Positions 44,112-58,200 of a stretch of DNA of 64,000 bases are shown piece by piece (within the stretch, counting starts at the first letter, position 1; each line of letters begins with the position of its first letter). Both the position numbers and the translations under genes were made by a program. Source of the stretch: Omphalotus guepiniiformis (lineage: Eukaryota; Basidiomycota; Agaricomycetes; Agaricales; Omphalotaceae); contig JAQOOI010000018.1 in assembly GCA_028554645.1 (NCBI GenBank), positions 1,178,001 to 1,242,000 of the forward strand. The letters run 5' to 3'. The notes under the pieces were generated by a model. The model was given only the letters and a program-made list of their open reading frames with translations. It was not told the origin of the DNA and searched no databases.

Positions 44112-47100
44112 CGTGTTCAATGATAATGTGTATAGCCAATCGACGGGGTCACACAAGGGCTCACGACACAGTGCTCAGATCCTACAACGAGGACCAGTAG
44201 ATGAAAAACAAAGAAACCTGCAATAAATAAAACAGAAAGGAACAAGGGAGTGGATATAGGCCAGCCAGATATGCCCGAGAATCAGAATGTGATGAACTTG
44301 GAATGTATGCGAGTCGGGCAAGGTCAAAGCAATTGCAAAAATCGCTCTCATTTGCATCTATATTGGGCAAAGTCTCTTCATGTGCCTCGGCCTTATGGCT
44401 CCTAATGTGCGCCGAATTCCAACAAGGGGTCCTCGGACCGTTGTTTCGTCGGCCGGTCGGTCGGCCTGAGGAAAAGTTTGAGATCTTGGTTGTGGTCTAC
44501 ATACAAAGACCATTTGGCGACATGTTTCCTATTATCGCAGCTACTAAATGCTTTCAGAGCACCATGAGTAAGTACCCAATGATATCTGGGCACTGGTAAG
44601 TACTTCCAGTGCTTGTTTAGTGCTGCTTTTAGAAGCTAGCGCCCGGAGTGGGCGTCTGAGGCGCGTCGGGCTCTAAAAGTGGCACGGTGATGTAAACGTA
44701 AGAGAGATACCACATTTGTAGATATATTCCCACACTGATGACTGTCAAAATATCGACTGAATTTGATATGGAATGTCAGTGAAGTTCCGGTGAAGTTTCT
44801 ACATCCAGACGCTGAGCGCTCTAGCAGTGGAATATTGAAGTTTGTCCTTGTGTTATAGTTTCTTCCGCGAAAGATACAAGATACTTACAGACCAATCAGT
44901 ACATACTTACAGTACCGGTACCCTCATCCTGAAGTCTGCAGAATGTACTGATGTCCTCCTCGTAAATCACCAAGTCATTTTCACCAACCCATGCACTCTA
45001 CTTATCAGTTACAGTGTTGTTACATGGCTACGCATAGTACCATATTACGCGCACACGCTGAGCTTCCCATCAATTCTTGATCTATCCTGCCAGCGTCGAC
45101 GATAGCTTTGAATACAATGATACAGATCTAAAACGTGTTCCGTACGGCGTTCTCAACCCTACGAAACTTATAAGCCCCGAACTACATCTGAGAAATACAA
45201 ACTCAGCTCTGAACACCCACCAAAAGATGAACAACAGATGATACCGCTGAGTATTATGGGCAATCCAAGGCGACTATAGGAACCCGAACACTGGCGGATC
45301 CTAGATGACCGTGGGCTGATCATGACATTGGGTGTTGGTGACCTATTTGCCGTTGTAAAGCTCTCGGGTTTATATGCCCCGGCGTCGTGTGCCAGATCTT
45401 TGGGCGTTGCAGCTAGGGTCCAATTGCTTTCATTCCTTTACCACCACCACCATCCTTGGCTGCAATAGTCCGGAATCCAATCTCTTCGAGGGCAGATGGG
45501 CAAATATCGCTGGCAATATCGAAGCATAGGAAACGAGCAGTGTTACTGGGATGTCGAAAAACTCGAAGCCAAGAGGATGCCTGATGTGCCACTAGAGCTC
45601 ATCCGAGCCAGCATATCCCTGGATGCAATGAGGTGTTCCGCGCCAATTCGAATGTCCTCCGTTTGTGCCATCTTCCAGTTCTATAAGGCCAATGCACATC
45701 TAGTCCTGCCTGTTCAAATATGTCGGGCGTCAAGGTTCAAATCTTCTCACGATGACAGGAGTCAAATTCAAAATGTGTTTGGGATGAGTTGCCAGTACGC
45801 GGACTCAAATCGACACTCTTACATACCTCAAGCAAAGCTCGGCGTCTCATAGATTTCGACTTGGAGCGCGTAGCAGTACGTGGCGCAGAACAGCTTTGAC
45901 TCTTGCTCAAACTATCAAGGTCAAAACATGTACAGTATACGAAAGGAGAAAGCACACAATTTCAGCTTGAGATGACGCCTGACAAACCACATTAGGCGGT
46001 TCTTCTCCGCCGCCTTTCGCTTCGGTGGCGTTACTCCTACACATCTATTCAGCCTCCACTGTTTTCAAGGTCTATGCGAAAAAGGTCAATGCTACGTAAT
46101 GGGACTCGGAAACAAGACTCACGGATTTGCCGCTTGAGCTATCAGCCACCTGTCAAGCCACCTGTCAGCCAGTACAGTATGTCGCAATTTGCTGCATACA
46201 CGGAAGGGAGGCCCGGGCAACAGGGGACAACTTGGAAACTGGAAGCTGGAAACACATCATTTATCCTGACGACCAACGGTGTGAAGACTTTGGCGTCGAA
46301 CACGCCTATAAATAAGTGAAGACGCTGCGGAGTAATACTTGATTTCCATGGTTTTGGACGCTTTCAAGGACCCTCAAAATCCGAGGGGACTCCGTCTTGA
46401 GAGCGAAACCTAGATTGGCCATGCGGAAATTTCAGGATTTAGTGATCAAATAGAAAGAGGCCCCTCACCAGTGGCTACAAGTACTGACTACATGTATCGC
46501 TGGCGATCCCTATGATGTGAATGCGCTTCAAGATCCAGTTTCTTCCAACGAATCTATACCTACTTACAAGATCCATAAGACCTTGAAGACCTTGGATGCA
46601 TAAGATTGCACAAGATTGTTGACGGTCGCCTACGACGGACGTTATGCGTGAGATCAGAACTGTTCATGATGCAGTTTGTCGAAAGGGTCAAAGGGTTTGT
46701 TTCTCACTCCAAGCCACGATGATTGGGGTGCATTCGGCTTGATCGGTCGGGGGCGGTGGCATGCAGTAAATACGACCGGTACAACTGTGACATTACTGTG
46801 TCATCTGTTGACGGCACCGGTTGCATACAGAGTGGATATACACTGTAGGGGATATCGCGGACCCAAGAAGAGCAGAACAGAGCAACCTGGCAGGACAGAC
46901 GGAGACGAACGCTCTATGATTAGCATTCATATATTCAAATCATCTCAAATACTCATCAACTTTGGAGCGGTGACAGGCGATGAAACATTAAATTCGTACC
47001 CCATTTTTGGCGAGGGCGTCACTCCGCAGAGACCAAAATATCCACTCTATATGCTCTGACTTGACCAGTTGACCTGGGCTGGCCATATCAATGCAAGACC

Positions 47101-47333
47101 AGAGCTCTGAGCAATTGAAAAGGCGATATTGGTGTCTCGAGGGACCTAGGATAGCAATTTGCTGCGGGTCTGCGGAAGGCAAATCTCTATGGTTAGCGTC
47201 CGACGAGGCGTGGGAGTCCGAGCTGTGAGTGAAGTCATCACTGTTGAGACAACATAGAAAGGGTGCAAATACATGGAGTGGAGCAGGTCAATTATTTCAC
47301 TTCGTTTCTTACCTTCATTCATTCACTTTCAAC
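44112..47333. other. 3.2-kb intergenic region, no gene recognised
   Basis: Only short overlapping frames occur, mostly opening at non-ATG codons. A minus-strand segment near 45420-45490 reads protein-like for about 25 codons (contains CPSALEEIGFRTIAAKDGGG) but is isolated. One copy of the ctgagcgct palindrome is at 44812-44820. The left end is the promoter of the Rho GEF gene, the right end that of the O-fucosyltransferase-like gene. Confidence 0.5.
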
Positions 47334-49237
47334 ATGCTACTCCATTACAGCAAGATGCTTCTTTCAAACTCTCCTGGCGAGCTCTTGCCCACTTCCAAAC
47401 CGTTCTCTACAGCTGAACGCGGTCGACCTTTGCTCACGAAACGTTACTCGCGCATTCTTTTCGCTGGTATATTCTCCTTGACGGCTTTATTATGTTTCAT
47501 GAAAACTCAACCCCCAATACCAACGGAATATGTCGACCTTGTGCCCAAAATCGCTGTTCAAGAACCACAAGAACCAGCTTTGCCTCCTTTGTATGAACAG
47601 TATCACGAATACGAGCGCCATCTACCCCAGCACGATCCATCGTTGCCAGCGCCTGAAGGCGACGCAGCTAAATTCTTATTCATATCTAATCATTATTGGG
47701 GTGCGCTTAGTTCATCTGTCTCTTCGAAGGAATCGCTCAGTTCGCATCCTAGGTGTCGGATGGGGTAATGTCTTACAAGAAATGTTCATGAATGCACATT
47801 TGGCGGAATTGACGAACCGGGCGTGAGTCTCGCTAGTAGTTCTTTTCTTCATATTCTTACGATATTTTGCTGGCAGGTTTGTGTTCGACAACTACACATG
47901 GGATCGTGCAGAGGCGAATTATTCACAATTTAATGGAAACGTCATTCCCTCTCGTGTTCCCGTTTCGACGATGCTATCCGGTACGATATTCTTCTCTCGT
48001 CTTCCACGTAGCCAACCTGATGTTTCTTAGGTCCGTTGATTGGAGGCTCGTTTGGTCCAGGAAGCAATCTTCCCCGCGCAGTTTCACGAGAGTATTTCAA
48101 GGAAATGTGCCCCCATCCTACTGTTTTGAGGATTGATGAAGCCAATTACTGGGAAGAAGGGTCTGATCCTGTGCAATATCTCCAAGATTGGGTTCAAAAG
48201 ATCAATGCCGTCGATGACCGATGTGTGGAGATTGCCCAAGACTCTGAGCAAATATTCAGTTTTTGGTTAGTTTTACCTTGCAGCTTCTTCCCTTGTATTG
48301 CTACGCCGTACTGACTTGCCGCATATATCAGGCTCTTTGGTAGGACACAGGTCCTCAAGCTTTGGCCAAGTCTGTCTCGCTCGCTTTTGGTTAAAAGATT
48401 TGCTTATTCGCCCCTAATCCTATCTGCGTACTCTGTCAACAAACAAATCTTTGAGCCCACAGCCCCTTCCTCCAGTGGCATTTTCTCGAACCTCCCTTCC
48501 CTCTCCTCTCTTCTCCCATCGTTCTTCTTGCCCCGCACAGATCCCGTAATTCCAGGCTCGTACGAAAAGCCACTCGATGGCCTCCTCGCATTGCATATCC
48601 GCAGAGGTGACTTCGAAGACCACTGCTTGCATCTCGGAAAATGGTCCTCGCTCTACAACGGATTTAACTCCTTCCCTGAGCTTCCTGATCATTTCGATCC
48701 TGTCGCCGAGTTCGGTGCAGGTAATGAGCCAGCAGATGAGGTTAGGCGAGTACAGGGTTACCTTGGGCACTGCTTTCCGTCAATTCCTCAGATCGTCAAA
48801 CGGGTGAACGAAGTCAGGCGGGATGCGAATGCTGCCGCCGCTGCTACGGCGCGGGCGAATTCGGTTTTCGGATGGGGTAAGGTGAAAGAGCTGAAAAAAA
48901 TCTACATCATGACGAATGGCAAGAGAGAGTGGTTGGATGAGCTGAAAGCTGCATTGCAAGAAGGTGCGGTGGCCGATGGAGCTGCGCCTTGGGAGATGAT
49001 ATCTACAAGTAGAGATTTGGAGATGACGTGGGAGCAGAAGTATGTCTCACAGACGCTGGATATGTATGTTGCGGAGAGGGCACAGACGTTTGTTGGGAAC
49101 GGGGTGAGTCAGGTCTTATATGATATCTTAAAACAAACTCATGAATCCTACTATTGTAGTTCTCAAGCTTGACGTCTAACATCGTTATGCTGCGCATGGC
49201 GAACAAGGTTCTTCCTCTGAATACCCGATTCTGGTGA
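47334..49237 (+). CDS. Type II membrane protein, O-fucosyltransferase-like
   Basis: I read this as a Golgi/ER type II membrane protein with a glycosyltransferase fold. The ATG at 47334 opens MLLHYSKMLLSNSPGELLPT, and one membrane anchor follows a basic stretch (RYSRILFAGIFSLTALLCFM, about residues 38-57), then a Pro-rich stem (EPQEPALPPLYEQYHEYE). The luminal part has KFLFISNHYWGVGWGNVLQE, TNRAFVFDNYTWD, a motif LLALHIRRGDFEDHC like the H-x-R-x-x-D/F GDP-fucose-binding motif of O-fucosyltransferases and related GTs, IYIMTNGKREWLDEL, and the end FVGNGFSSLTSNIVMLRMAN, also typical of that superfamily. Four introns or so; the last (49104-49160 region) joins GNG to FSSL. Donor and acceptor substrates cannot be deduced. 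Confidence 0.8.
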
Positions 49238-52200
49238 TCGGTCTAGTCTGTCGGTCTGCCGTCTGGCTTGCAAGGGTTGTCTCTGCTGTCTTTTTGGCTT
49301 CGCTATCGCTTTTCAGGACGTAATGTCTCCGTCCGTGTATCCAATATCAATCTGGTGGTCAAAGGGGGGACTTTGGGAGGGTTATTCAGCCCTGTGCCTC
49401 TAATGGTTAGCTTGCGCGTCTAAGGCTGGTCAGCCGCAGGTCGTGTGCGGGATCAGTACGACAAGTCGGGATCGTCACCGTTTCCGGCACCAGGGTTGCG
49501 TATATCGTGACCGGGTGTGTTATCGTCTACCCTGGTCGAGTAAACTAGCGCCGAATATTACGGTGATAGGCGATAACACCGTAGGTCTTGACCCCGTCAC
49601 ACTGAAGTCGAGCAGCATAACGTCAATGTTTCATCCTTGCATTCAGTCTGGCGGAACTCTGGGTGCAGGACTATTCTATCTGCCATATCATCGTTCTGTG
49701 TATCTTCTTTCACTTACCATCGTCTGTTTTCTCTTCATTCTATGTTCCGATCTCTTCCGCACTCCACCAAGCATGGCTTCCTTCCCTGCATACACGGTCT
49801 TGCACACACGACACAAATATCTCCATTCTCGTTTCACTTCGCCCCTCTTACCAGCGTTCTCCCGTTCACCGCACACATGCATTTCACGCACCATAAATTA
49901 TTCCCCTCCCTTCTTGTCGCACCTCCCATCCATAACTTCATACTCATCGCTTATATGCACACATGGCACATGGAAGAACATCATACCCTCTTATCCCCAC
50001 CACTCACAGACTACCTCCTCGCTGTCAACTCCCATCTGTACCCTCTATCCCCACCACTCATAGACTACCCCTCGCTGTCAAGTCCCATCTGCATCGTTCC
50101 CTTTCTCTCGCACCCCTTGTCGCTCCCACCTACATATGTTCTTTCAATGTCGATCACAAACATAACACTTGTCGCATACTGGCATATACTTATTCTTGCA
50201 TTTACTCTAATTCCGGCTATGTTACTTGCACACTGCGTCTCGCATAAAACTTTCTTCTGTGATAGAACTTGTAGACACCAACCCACCATATTCCCCGCAT
50301 ACACACGTCTCTTTTTCTGGTTGCTGTTAGTTCTTTATCTTCCAGCTTCTATCACCTTGTGTTGGACCGTTGTCGTACTTTGTACCTTACTCAATTTGTC
50401 TTGATTATTTGGGATATTTCTTTCCTAGGTCAAGTTAAACTTAACATAGTTTGACGATGGACCTGTGTATTCTACAGAACGCAACTATTGTCGCTCTAGG
50501 TATCACAGGTTCATAAAGTATTCTTTGAAAAGCTTTCGACAGCAGCATTTGCCTAAGCATCAATTTACTAGGGTAGCCATCGTACGGTTGTAAACGTCCT
50601 TGTCAAGGCTTTGATGAAATGCAGTGTTTAGGTCGCACTTCTATGGTCAACTGATGTCCATGAGAAAGAGGAAGGGCTACTGTCAAGTGCCAAGAACTTC
50701 ATAGTCCTCGACAGCATTCTTCTGGGTGCTGTGAGAGGCTGTGAGCTGCAGTCTGTGTGCACCATAGAAGTGCGAATTGTACCCGATATCATGCCTGAGG
50801 CCTGAGGCCTGACAACCGAAATGTGCAGATTCAGAAGCATGCTTCAATCTTCATATGCGTTGAACCTCTCCAGCTTGCCCGAGGAGATCTACGCTTGGAT
50901 AGTACCGAGGCCCTGGATGGTGAACCACATATACAATTCTCCGAGAACCTAGACCATACGTCGAGGCCATCAAAGGCGGCGATACTGGGTGAGATAGGGT
51001 GAGATTGACGAAGGCTGCATACAATATCAGGGCTACATAGTAGCCTTCCCACGTCAATGTGGGCGTTTGAGAAGCCAATGCAAGCTGATATGTAGGAACC
51101 TCAGAATATTTGTAAGAAGATACACTCTCCGTCTGCGTGGGACTAAACCAAACGCACGAAACTACGCCAGCGGTAGAACGAAGGTATCTCTCTCACCGCA
51201 ACAAATTTGTTTCGCTTCTTGGAAGAAAGTTCTATCATTCCCTCCTCGACTATGTACGTCGAAGTAATGTCTGGCAACGGACTGGGTGAACACTTCCCAG
51301 CATTCGCTGTGGTACCCCTAACTCCGACGTCCGCGGATGAAAAGATTGCTAGAAAAGGACATGCTGTTCGCAATCATGGATCGTGATGATCATGGTGTAC
51401 GATTCATCCTTCTATCGAAAGAGGAATGAAGCTTCTTCAGAATCATCCTGTATGTGTCTGATCCGCGCCGAGGAATTCAGCATAGGAGAAGCTGATCATG
51501 ATCATACCCAATCTCAAGTCCGGGGACACTTGCCACCTGGCAACTTCGCAAGAGGGATGAACTGCGAAATGGTATGGCGCAGGCGCGAAGAGACAAAGGA
51601 TGACTGGGTGCACACTATAGCGGTTGAACGAAATCCCATTCGGGCCCCGAGTAGCTTGAATTGAAGAGACCCAAGGTGCATGCGACGAATGTAGACGCAA
51701 GAACGTGTCTGTGATTCTTCCTGAAGAGGCGAATAAGATTTAGAGGACATCTTCGAGTTCTCCGAGTAGCGCGGCTGGCTGGCAGCTAAGAACACCCTCA
51801 ATTCCCTTTCCTGGATGGCAGCGTGTCCTTCGTCTTAGCGTCAGCGATGGTTGCTTGGCGTTTCCCTTTTCAGGGAGTATTTCGTACAGTGTGCAGCGCA
51901 AGTGTCGAGTGAGATCTGGATGGAAGCAGGAATTACGTCCATAGCAAGCACAGAGTATCTGAAAGCTCCGGCCATGTATAGAAACGCAAGATTTGGGAGT
52001 TAAGGCCGATGAATCGTCTTGCTGTGGCTCGTAGCGGAATCAGAAGGTCGTGGCCAGAAACCCACGACAATTCGAAAACAGATAAGAGCCCTGATCGATA
52101 CAGAACCCACATAAGAACGCTTGTAGGTATCTGCTTCAAAGTCTGGGCAAATTACGACAGGAACACCTGCACCCGTGACATCGTGTCGTGCAAAGTAGAT

Positions 52201-55200
52201 TAACAAGAGAGAGATAGGCTCGAGATCTAGAGATATATCTCAATCTCTTTCGGCTGAATTTCATTCAGCAATATCGAGATGGCGCCCGCGTTCTCCTGAA
52301 GCGGCCCAGCGTAGCGAAGGAGGTCATTCGATAGGAGCAGAGGTTGGAGGAAACTGCAGTCCATTGACGACAGTACTGGGGGGGAAGGGGGTGGACAGAC
52401 CAAAGGACACAGCAGCGTGAGGGATTTCGGCAGATGCATTCCCAACGACCGACTCTTGCTGCGTTGAGAAACCCTGGTGAAGTAAAAATCGCATTATTCG
52501 CATTGTCAGCAGTTAACTTTCCCACTGAATGACGACCGAAATGACGACGAACGCTGGTCCGACCAACGAGGAACATAATATTTCGTACTGTCGACTGACA
52601 GAGAGACTGGCCACTTTAAATGGTGTTACGTGTCATACAACCCCAGAAATAGCAGTGACTGGGAAACACAAACGAGACTAGATAGGGCGTTCGGATGTCC
52701 TGAGAGTGTGCGATCATTGTCTGTCGTTCTGGGGCAAGAAAAAGCGACTAGATTGGTATGAAAGAACCCGAAAGACAACACCAGGACGTGCAAAGCACCA
52801 AGCCGAAAAAAGAATACTGGGCACTTCACAGGGTGGGTTGAGGGAAAAGCCAACTGCGCGTCGTTCATCCGCAACGTCCGATGGTTCAGCAGTCACTTCC
52901 CAAAACAAAAGTTTTTTCCCATTCTCTTGGTGTGTAGCTCAACTACGAGCACACCTTAAAAGAGCAAGGACCGGTGCGATTGAAATGATGGTGGGAAGGG
53001 ACGTTCAAACCGGACGTGAGGGTTAACGTTCAAGTTGAAAAATCAACATAGATGTCCGATGACAGGGAGGATTACGGGAGATGCGTACAACAATGTTGAT
53101 ACTATTACAGCCCAACTAAATTGTACGGCGACCGCTTGGCTCCGGATATACGTCTGGCTATCGCCGTTTCTGTAGCACGGACACGACGGGAGGTATTTTC
53201 CTACACCCAAAATGTGGGTCGGGAGCGAGGAAGGTGCCTGATAATACAGTTGTGCAACAAGTGCATGAGCATTGTGTCATCACGGGCTGACATTTGCCAA
53301 TTGGTTGGTATTCGAAAATTTCAGACGTACGGACGAACGTGCAAGCGAAAGGAGGGGTTGGGGCCAGCCAACAGCAAGAAACAGGATTCGGGCAACTAGG
53401 GCGTTAGCTGCAGAGAAATCTTGTATTTTTACAGAGCGAATAGGCCGATTCGAATCCGGCTGCTGTTGCTCGCTGGTCATCTGTTTCCACAGACTAGACG
53501 CCTGAACGCAACGGCAAGGCAATCTCGAGAGATCATGGAATTAATCCTTTCTCGCTCATCGAGAACAAAGGATCAACAATAACCCGCATATATACTGGTG
53601 ACATCGCACGAGTGCGGAGGTGTGGGCAGTAGGAACGACGTAGTTTCCCATTGACGCAGACGAATCCGCAAACAGTGGAGGACGCCTTCGTCTCCTCCTT
53701 CGAGTCCTGGACCTTCAGCTTAGCGACCTGCTAGTCACTAGCATGTAACGGTGCCTAACAGCATTGCGGGGAGGAACTGGGACAAAACCTCCAACTCCAA
53801 ATTCAAATCCTACGCCAAGACGAAAGCGCTGTAAATTGACGGAAGTGAATACAGGCAACATTCCTTTACTGCGACGCAGTGCGAATATGGATATTCTTGG
53901 CTCGCCGACGTCCAACCCGCATGAGAAAGCCTGGCAGTGCAGCAAAGCGTGCAAGTTCAAATGTTCACCGGACCCCTGGCATGATGATAGGTGTGATCGA
54001 GCGCTTCCGCATAAAAAGATCACCGGAGGGAAACAAGCCCAGGAGTGTGGCAAAGACGGCAGTAACTGCGTTCTCAAGCTTCGCAGCGCACGGTATATCC
54101 TATTCGGTGAAATTTTCTCGGGAATCGACCAGGATTCTATCGCGATATAGCACTGCGAGTTGGGCCTCTCCTGAGATTACACGTACGCTCCATTCTATCC
54201 TGGGTTGTAGTTGGGAACTCGTCACCGATTCATGTCTGTATTCCGAAGGTAGTGTAATCACAACAACGGTGAATCCTCACCAAATTGATTATCGACTCCA
54301 ACAGGCGAAGGATAGCCCAGTCCAGTCCAGTCTATTCGTCCTTACGCGCATACGCCTTCGTTTGTCGGGAGTTGGCCGAGCGATGAAATCAGAACAGAAA
54401 ATTTAAAGGGAATGATGGTACGTTGAATACTTTCAGTGACTGTGACAGACGCCTAGGCACGTGCCTGTGGGAGTATGGTTTCTTAATCTGGTAGCACCGT
54501 CACGTACTCGTTGTCACATCCTAGCTTGACAGATCACCTCGATGTTGCATTATCACTCCGAGTCCTAGGATCCATGCGGAAAGGGAACATCGTAAGTAGA
54601 AAAGGCCTTATTATCAGCATAATGACGCTAAATTATGAGGTCAATGAATACTCTAGAGTATACTGCGCTACAGTTAGCTCGGTCCTTGAAAACGGAAAGG
54701 TCCCATATCTTATCTGCGACAAGTAGTCTGGCGCAACATAATTCGCCTTCCGCAAGCAGCTTTGAGGCCCCTGAGAACAAAAACCCCAGCTGGAAGTCCG
54801 CCGTTTGTGTCGGAATGATATGTGGATATCCCAATAAGGCGTAGTTCTTTCTCTCACACTCTGTCGAAAAGAATCATCATTGCTTGGTTCGTCTTTGTTT
54901 CTTCTCTCAGCACGCCAATTGAAACGATGCTTAGAATATAGATCCTGTGCATGCATCGTGTGCGGATTCATAGATTCATTTTCAATGTCGTATTCTCTTC
55001 CAGCTTCGTCACCAGTATTCACTCGACGGGATGGTCGGTATGTCTGTTGCCACGGTGGGCATACCAAACAGGATAGGTGCGAGGTAGAAAGTCTGACTGC
55101 GGGCGAGCCACAGACCGCTTCCTGTCACATCAGTCATTCCGGCGATGGATTGCATACTCAGTTCTGGCGATGAGAAAGAACTTACCCTTGAAGTACAATC

Positions 55201-58200
55201 AATCCTTATCGTCCATCGGATACTCTCAGCGTCGGTGAATCAGAATAACTAGACATCCTGACAGTGAGTGTATGATCGTAATTTATAGCCAGTTGAAGTG
55301 GTACTCATTTATGGTGGCGCCTTCGACGGACACAAAGCCTGCACGAAACCCACGCGGATTCTATGCATATCCTTACTTGGTTGTCTGGCGTGCGTCGCCC
55401 TGGATCTACACCGCTGTCAATGACTGCTGTATATCCAAATCGCATATACGTGGGTGCGGCTCCTTGATCGTCGTGGGTACCTCGCAGTTTGCGGCGAAAC
55501 CTTGGCTCCTTCCACCAAATCCCTTATACTGCACTGTTTGACTCAAGATCTCACGTTCAACTCGTCCTGAACATGAATACGAGTTAAACTTGGCTCCTAT
55601 ACATCATAACTCTATTGCTCGTTCCGCACAAGCCTCTTCAGCCGTCATAGAACCGAACACCACGTTCAATCACATTCACACCAATGCAAACCTGCTATGT
55701 TCCACGGCCCGGGGGGCTGCTCTATTTAGCTTTATTTGATCACGATCAAACAGAGGCAACCTCCCACTGGAAACTCTTCCGCAACACCGGAGCGTGAAAA
55801 CCTAGGACAATCTACGGTATAACGTTGTAACATAACTGTAGTACTGAAGGAACCTGAAGCAACTCGCATAATGCCAAGGCGTTCACGTTCGACGTGTGAC
55901 CTCCGTTAAAGGCCTGGTGACCCTTGGTGTTTGGGCAGTGGGCACCCCTTCAATTCGTTTCATCTCATGTTCCTTGCTTGAACCCCTCTTTTTCGTTACT
56001 CCGATATTCCCACCTCCCCGGGACACGGAATACGAATTTCAACTTGAACGTCTTAAACGACGTTAATGAAGGGACATTTCAGTGACATTTCCCATCGTAA
56101 CCCAATTGCCAGAAGTCCGTGGGTGCCTATACAGTGGGACACGAGCCGCCCAGCCCCTCAGAGGTCCAAAGTCTGGGTCCTGCCAGGTCCTACCCTAAGG
56201 GAAGTGGGTTGCCACTACTTTACTTGTCCGAATTATTGACACAAGAATGTTTTCACAGCAGCACAGTAAGTAACGAGGGCGGTATTCATATGTATCACTG
56301 GTCCTGGCACTGCAAGGCACAATGGGGGCTGAATCAATATCATTGATGCGTATCGACTTCAGCTGTAGGAACACCCTGATTGTCCTCAGCGCTCACTAAG
56401 TACACAGCACTTGATGCTCACAGTGAGATTGCGCGGGAGAACGGATAATTGCACTTCACACGCAATTCATTACCCTACCTGTGGTGCATTTTTTCGCGGC
56501 GCTAACACTGGAATTAACAGAAAGGCAGTTTCTCGAAACCTTCAGTTTACTTATTCACACCAATGTGAGGTCCGTAAGTAAGGTTGTATGCGGTGAACCG
56601 CCGGATGATGGCGGCTGGATAATGATTTATTTTCCTATTCCGAGCACCATTTCTCCGGGAGTCCGAAAGACGGTATGTGTGTGAACCAACCAGGAATTGT
56701 GAAATTCCTACTCGTCCTCCTACTCCTTTTATGAACCTTGAAGGCACGTTGCGATTCTTGGCAAACTTCCTACTTGCTGCAACCATCTTGACGGGAGGAC
56801 CGCAGCCTACCGCAGCATCTACATACTGTATGTAAGTAACTAGACTTTCTCCGTCTCCAGTCACGGTGGTGATATCCTTCCGGTAATTTTCATTAAATGT
56901 TTACATACACGCTTACTCTATCCCTCAGGCCGCCAGTAGGGTGCAAAATCCCTACGTCGCCGCCTCGTCATTGGCAAAAATGCTTCATGTCATTCTTTCT
57001 GATAGTACGCATATAGCGAACATAGTGCAGCAAGCCCGTTGTGTACGTGGGTGCTCAAATTTAAATTCAGCCCAGTTGGGACGAAACGGTGAAACAATCA
57101 GTGAGGTATATATGTATGCATAGCTAAGTAGCTGTAACATCATCGATGATGATGGAATGGTCTATAAGTAAAAGCTGAATTCCCTTTGAGACTGCATGTG
57201 GATATCGATGGACCGATATATCTTTCCATCACCCACCATCTGGCAACCCTATGCGTTTATTGAACTTCTATGGAGTCATGTTCATTAAAGAACACAAACA
57301 TGAGTCGGCCCGTCCATTCTTACTTTACTTACTTCTGAAAGTCGTCGACCTCAATACATCATATCAAATCAGATCACACATTGTGATTCACAAGGGATCC
57401 ACCCCGGATTTGTTCCTTCTCTTTCTCTTTCAATAAGAAAGAGTTCGACTTGGAGTGCTGAAATGCTGAAAAGTCGTTGGGACTCAAGAGCGAATGCCAG
57501 ATATATTGAATCGCGAGTCCGCCTGAAGTCCTCTCGGAAGACCTTTTGGGCTTGCTTAGCAGGTGTGGTTTACTATTGAATACAGTCGAGTCTCTCACCT
57601 TTACCCTGCTTATCGTAAGGTATCTCAGCTTCTCTTCGCGCCGCGTCGAGGCCACCGACTTCTCCAGGACAATATCACCGAATTTGATTCTCTTTGACTC
57701 TTGACAAGGAATCAGAGTATGTAAGTTAAGGGCAAGAAGCGTATAGATGCCAGATATACATACACAAGTACTTCTTCTGAGTCAACCCTTTCATTCAATG
57801 AATTCAAATGCATATGTACAATTACTAGGTATACCATTAACGGCTTGATCACACCATGAAGCTTGGAAGTCCTGCTAGAACGAAAACCCACAATGCCCTG
57901 CAAGTACTCGGGCGTGTGACCTTGACCAACTTCCTAGAAACCGACAAATCCACTTTGCTAGATACAGTAGAATCGGGTGACACTGAGACGGGAAGGGAGC
58001 TTGTCTAGCACTAGCGCTGAGTTACAGTACTGAGTTTGAGCCGCTGATGGAATTTTTTATGCTGATGACTCTCTTTCGTCCATCATCTATGACACCCACC
58101 CACCTTGGCAACTCCAACAAGACTCCCATCTGCTCGCTGCATGGCCGCCTGGACTGTAGTGAAGGTATAGGCCCAGCCCAAAAGATTTCAAATCAAAAAA

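Noticed and set aside
49637..50404. 255-codon plus-strand frame rich in His, Pro, Ser, Thr
   Set aside because: It opens at TTG, lies in C/T-rich sequence poor in stop codons and includes a tandem duplication; a second frame is also open over the same bases.
50480..50640. Minus-strand LNTAFHQSLDKDVY, reminiscent of a copia reverse transcriptase segment
   Set aside because: The resemblance covers about a dozen residues, the next residues contain stops and no integrase, RNase H or LTR was found nearby.
53440..53470. B-box-like gattcgaatccgg
   Set aside because: Only a four-pair stem flanks it, and no upstream A box or acceptor stem fits a tRNA.
53764..54406. Two overlapping plus-strand frames (128 and 175 codons), one with several Cys
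   Set aside because: They start at TTG and GTG, overlap each other and an equally long minus-strand frame, and show no domain or splice pattern.
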